This document shows, one piece after another, positions 6,582 to 8,863 of a stretch of 8,863 nucleotides of DNA (positions are counted from its first letter, which is position 1; each line of letters opens with the position of its first letter). The notes beneath the pieces are model-generated. The model had not been told where the DNA came from and did no database searches. It saw nothing but the letters and a program-made list of their open reading frames with translations. The stretch is from Pseudomonadota bacterium. Its GTDB lineage: Bacteria > Pseudomonadota > Alphaproteobacteria > Rhizobiales > Rhizobiaceae. Both the position numbers and the translations under genes were made by a program. The stretch is taken from assembly GCA_003242525.1 (NCBI GenBank), contig QGUU01000076.1:1-8863 (forward strand). The letters are read 5' to 3'.

Positions 6582-6953
6582 TCAGTCTGGTGAGTTGGTT
6601 CGTGCGCCGTAGCGGTTGGAGCCCTTGTCGCCCGGGAAAAGGCAGAGCAGCAGGAAGGCCGCGATCGAAATGACCGGGATGAACAGCACGATGGCCATCA
6701 GGCCCGGCTTGCCGAAATCGTGCAGGCGCTTCACCGCCAGCGCCACGTTCGACCAGAGCGAGGCGAGAAAGGCGATAAGGAAAAGCAGCGCCCATGTCTC
6801 GCTTTCGGCGGTTCCCTCGGGAACCAGCGTGAAGCGGTAAAGCGGGAAGGCCTGGACGATGGCCACCAGCAGCCCGCCTAGAAAATAGGCAAGCCTGCTC
6901 ACGCGGCCCGAGGTCTTGAAGAAAAACCAGAAGAGGGGCGGTCTGTCAGTCAA
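6582..6953 (-). CDS. DUF805 family inner-membrane protein, TTG start
   Basis: 123 residues, typical for DUF805 (Pfam PF05656), an uncharacterised inner-membrane family related to YhaH/YhaI of E. coli. Family features seen are [14 protein letters not shown] (14-27) just before the first membrane helix, [15 protein letters not shown] (70-84) after the second, and [10 protein letters not shown] (107-116) at the end. Likely helices are at about 21-40, 53-72 and 84-106. The start is a TTG (6953-6951); no in-frame ATG is available upstream, and the only nearby ATG (ATG GCC TGA in the dapD gap) stops at once. No strong Shine-Dalgarno sequence precedes the TTG, which hints at weak or coupled translation. 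It sits 72 bp after dapD and 58 bp before dapE on the same strand, so it is probably part of a dap transcript. Function unknown. Confidence 0.88.
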   Translation of the reverse strand: MTDRPPLFWFFFKTSGRVSRLAYFLGGLLVAIVQAFPLYRFTLVPEGTAESETWALLFLIAFLASLWSNVALAVKRLHDFGKPGLMAIVLFIPVISIAAFLLLCLFPGDKGSNRYGARTNSPD

Positions 6954-7025
6954 GCGGGTTCGTCCGTGATGGCGGGAGGTCAGGCCATTCGCTGCGCCGG
7001 AAAGTGCCTCGGTTTGCCGAAAGGA

Positions 7026-7880
7026 TCAATCTCGGAGCAGCTCGTTGATCGAGGTCTTGGCCCGGGTCTTGGCGTCGACGCGCTTCACGATCACCGCACA
7101 GTAGAGGCCGGGTCCCGTTTCGCCGTTCGGAAGGGGCTTGCCCGGCATCGAGCCGGCGACCACGACCGAGTTCGCGGGCACTTCCCCGTAGAAGACCTCG
7201 CCGGTGCTGCGGTCGACGATTCGGGTCGACTTGCCGATAAACACGCCCATGCCGAGCACCGATCCCTCGCGGATGATGCAGCCTTCCACCACTTCGGAGC
7301 GCGCGCCAATGAAGCAATTGTCCTCGATGATGGTGGGTCCCGCCTGCATCGGCTCCAGCACGCCGCCGATTCCCACGCCACCCGAAAGGTGGACGTTCTT
7401 GCCGATCTGCGCGCAAGAGCCGACCGATGCCCATGTGTCGACCATGGTGCCGGAATCCACATAGGCGCCGACATTGACGAAGGAGGGCATCAAAACCACT
7501 CCGGGCGCGACGTAGGCCGAGCGGCGCACGATGGCGGAAGGCACCGCGCGGAAACCGGCCCTCTCGAAATCGGTTGCACCCCAGCCCTCGAACTTGGAGG
7601 GCACCTTGTCCCACCAGGCGGCTTCGCCTGGCCCGCCCTTGATGACTTCCATGGGATTGAGCCGGAAAGACAGAAGCACTGCCTTCTTGAGCCACTGGTT
7701 GACATGCCAGCTGCCGTCGTCGCGCCTTTCCGCCACGCGCGCCTCGCCCCTGTCGAGCAGGTCGAGCGCGGTCTGGATGGCATCGCGTGTCTCGCCTCGC
7801 GTGGAGGGCGATACGCTCTCGGGCGCCTCGAAAGCGGCGTCAATAGTCTTTTCCAGGCTGCTGAGATCAGGCCTCGACAT
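7026..7880 (-). CDS. dapD: 2,3,4,5-tetrahydropyridine-2,6-dicarboxylate N-succinyltransferase
   Basis: 284 residues, full length. It transfers succinyl from succinyl-CoA to tetrahydrodipicolinate, forming N-succinyl-2-amino-6-oxopimelate, the committed step of the succinylase route to lysine and meso-diaminopimelate. The N-terminal helical domain (1-100) includes [18 protein letters not shown] (61-78). Then come the left-handed beta-helix hexapeptide repeats (about 105-245), for example [20 protein letters not shown] and [16 protein letters not shown]-terminal cap follows. Asp142 in [11 protein letters not shown] and the acidic pair in ARSEVVEG (193-200) fall where the active-site residues of DapD enzymes lie. 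The ATG at 7880-7878 is preceded by GGAGA with a 4-nt spacer. It is first in the leftward cluster and divergent from the LOG gene. Confidence 0.97.
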   Translation of the reverse strand: MSRPDLSSLEKTIDAAFEAPESVSPSTRGETRDAIQTALDLLDRGEARVAERRDDGSWHVNQWLKKAVLLSFRLNPMEVIKGGPGEAAWWDKVPSKFEGWGATDFERAGFRAVPSAIVRRSAYVAPGVVLMPSFVNVGAYVDSGTMVDTWASVGSCAQIGKNVHLSGGVGIGGVLEPMQAGPTIIEDNCFIGARSEVVEGCIIREGSVLGMGVFIGKSTRIVDRSTGEVFYGEVPANSVVVAGSMPGKPLPNGETGPGLYCAVIVKRVDAKTRAKTSINELLRD

Positions 7881-7900
7881 CGTGTCTCCATTACCATGCT

Positions 7901-7920
7901 GTTAAGGGGAGGCCCTTAAC
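7901..7920. promoter_or_regulatory. Perfect 8-bp inverted repeat in the dapD leader
   Basis: GTTAAGGG (7901-7908) and CCCTTAAC (7913-7920) are perfect inverted repeats around a GAGG spacer, 20 bp upstream of the dapD ATG. If dapD starts transcription near 7934, as the candidate promoter suggests, this becomes a hairpin at the 5' end of the mRNA just before the ribosome-binding site. Otherwise it may be a dimeric protein-binding site. No known operator is recognised. Confidence 0.45.
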
Positions 7921-7940
7921 CTGTTTAAAAAGCCGCGCGG

Positions 7941-7969
7941 ACCCTATGTGAAGGCTTGACGAGGGTCAA
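7941..7969 (-). promoter_or_regulatory. Candidate sigma70-type promoter for dapD
   Basis: On the minus strand TTGACC (7969-7964) is followed after 17 nt by TAGGGT (7946-7941). The -35 is good; the -10 keeps the key TA and final T but is otherwise poor. It would give a leader of roughly 50 nt containing the 7901-7920 inverted repeat. The same TTGAC is one arm of a second inverted repeat, TTGAC-GAGG-GTCAA at 7956-7969, so a bound protein there would cover the -35 box. Confidence 0.33.
7956..7969. repeat. Short inverted repeat TTGAC-GAGG-GTCAA
   Basis: Two 5-bp arms (7956-7960 and 7965-7969) flank the same 4-nt GAGG spacer as the longer repeat at 7901-7920; the two centres are 52 bp apart. Each arm presents a TTGAC on one strand, so the element could hold -35 boxes for both divergent genes. 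On the plus strand no convincing -10 follows at 16-18 nt. Confidence 0.3.
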
Positions 7970-8022
7970 TCGCGGGTGCGTCACGGAACGGCGCCTGGGG
8001 CGACTATTGGGGATTAACAATC

Positions 8023-8863
8023 ATGGATCCGATGGAGAAGTCGGGCTGGACGCCGCTGTCGCATTCCGATGAAGACCTGGAGCGGGCCAAGGCCGCGCCG
8101 GACACGCCGCAGACCAGGGCTCCCACCTACCGCCTGGCGTGGAATGACGAGGAATTCATGACCCGCCGCGAATTGCGGCCGGTTCGCCTCCAGCTTGAAC
8201 TGCTCAAGCCGGAAATGACCCTTGCAGAGCGCGGCATCCGTTCCACCGTCGTCCTGTTCGGCGGTGCCCGCCTGCCGGAGCCGGGCGGCGATGCCTGGGC
8301 CGCAAAGAACGAGACGCAGAAGCGGAACCTCGAAAAGAACAGCATTTACTACGAGGAGGCACGCAAGTTTGCCCGGCTGTGTTCGCAGCATTCGGCGGCT
8401 TCCTACTATCGTGAGTTCGTCGTCGTTACCGGCGGCGGCCCGGGAGTGATGGAGGCCGGCAATCGCGGTGCGGCCGATGTCGGCGCCCCGTCCATCGGGC
8501 TGAACATCGTTCTGCCGCACGAGCAGGCGCCCAACGTCTATGTAACGCCGGATCTGTGCTTCAACTTCCACTACTTCGCCATTCGCAAGATGCATTTCGT
8601 CATGCGCGCCAAGGCGGTGGCCGTGTTCCCGGGCGGCTTCGGCACGCTGGACGAATTCTTCGAGACGCTGACGCTGATACAGACGGGACGCATGGAGCGC
8701 GTACCGGTCATCCTGTTCGGCAAGTCATTCTGGGAGAAGGCCATAAACCTAGATTTCCTGGCCGAGCAGGGCACCATCTCGCCCGGCGACCAGGATATCA
8801 TCGACTATGTGGATACACCGAAGAATCCTTGGGCGCCAACCAACGAATTTTATGGCTTTAATG
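8023..8863 (+). CDS. LOG-family protein, long form, 3' end cut by the window
   Basis: The frame is open from ATG 8023 to the right edge (280 codons seen, no stop). GGGGA at 8009-8013, 9 nt upstream, supports this start; a second ATG at 8032 is less well placed. An N-terminal extension of about 70 polar residues precedes a Rossmann-like domain (from about 72). Diagnostic motifs are VVLFGGARLP (76-85), VTGGGPGVMEAGNRGA (135-150), RKMHFVMRAKA (189-199) and PGGFGTLDEFFE (203-214). The last is the PGGxGTxxE signature of LOG/lysine-decarboxylase-like proteins. Characterised LOG enzymes are nucleoside 5'-monophosphate phosphoribohydrolases that release free cytokinin-type bases; 'lysine decarboxylase' labels in this family are misleading. 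This longer bacterial subgroup is less studied, so the exact substrate is open. It is divergent from dapD. Confidence 0.88.
   Translation, partial: MDPMEKSGWTPLSHSDEDLERAKAAPDTPQTRAPTYRLAWNDEEFMTRRELRPVRLQLELLKPEMTLAERGIRSTVVLFGGARLPEPGGDAWAAKNETQKRNLEKNSIYYEEARKFARLCSQHSAASYYREFVVVTGGGPGVMEAGNRGAADVGAPSIGLNIVLPHEQAPNVYVTPDLCFNFHYFAIRKMHFVMRAKAVAVFPGGFGTLDEFFETLTLIQTGRMERVPVILFGKSFWEKAINLDFLAEQGTISPGDQDIIDYVDTPKNPWAPTNEFYGFN

Noticed and set aside
6966..7919. Plus-strand open frame of 317 codons opposite dapD
   Set aside because: Antisense shadow of dapD; the His/Asp/Gly-rich composition is typical of a reverse-frame translation of GC-rich coding sequence.
1..8863. Mobile elements, CRISPR arrays, tRNA/rRNA genes, prophage or defence genes
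   Set aside because: No transposase or integrase motifs, no spaced direct repeats, no clover-leaf or rRNA-like sequence; the DNA is almost fully accounted for by housekeeping genes on uniform GC-rich codon use.

Overview
The window is GC-rich, densely packed chromosomal housekeeping DNA from an alphaproteobacterium. The gene order def-fmt-(GNAT)-truA facing dapD-(DUF805)-dapE-(membrane protein), with rmuC divergent from def, fits the Hyphomicrobiales (Rhizobiales), most likely a Mesorhizobium/Phyllobacteriaceae-type organism. That placement is inferred from gene order and protein sequence recalled from memory, not from a database search. I see no mobile element, CRISPR array, rRNA or tRNA.

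Layout, left to right. (1) 3-269 (+): 3' end of a GFA-family (CENP-V/GFA fold) zinc protein cut by the window edge. It converges with rmuC (273-1505, -), a membrane-anchored coiled-coil protein with a nuclease-like domain. (2) 1602-4725 (+): the translation-start and tRNA-modification group. def (peptide deformylase) is followed by a 389-bp gap holding a small antisense ORF (2142-2369, -) and a run of palindromes. Then come fmt (Met-tRNA formyltransferase), a GNAT acetyltransferase joined to fmt by an ATGA overlap, and truA (tRNA pseudouridine synthase) 15 bp later. (3) 4729-7880 (-): the succinylase branch of lysine/meso-diaminopimelate synthesis. It is transcribed leftwards as dapD, a DUF805 membrane protein, dapE and a five-helix membrane protein of unknown role. 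It converges with truA, with a 3-bp gap. (4) 7881-8022: a 142-bp divergent promoter region with two inverted repeats, followed by a long-form LOG-family protein (8023 to the right edge, +, 3' end missing).

How the genes work together. Fmt formylates initiator Met-tRNA, Def removes the formyl group from new proteins, and TruA modifies the tRNA anticodon arm, so block 2 is a translation-quality unit. DapD and DapE carry out the acyl-transfer and deacylation steps that supply diaminopimelate for peptidoglycan and lysine for protein. Two uncharacterised membrane proteins are interleaved with them.

I found no clear new biological system here; most of the window is ordinary. The points most worth a second look are: a 5-bp tandem duplication at the dapE/membrane-protein junction that appears to have displaced an ATG start and left a TTG start; TTG starts on both membrane proteins of the dap cluster; paired inverted repeats with identical 4-nt spacers in the dapD/LOG divergent region; and the palindrome-rich gap between def and fmt with its small antisense membrane ORF.
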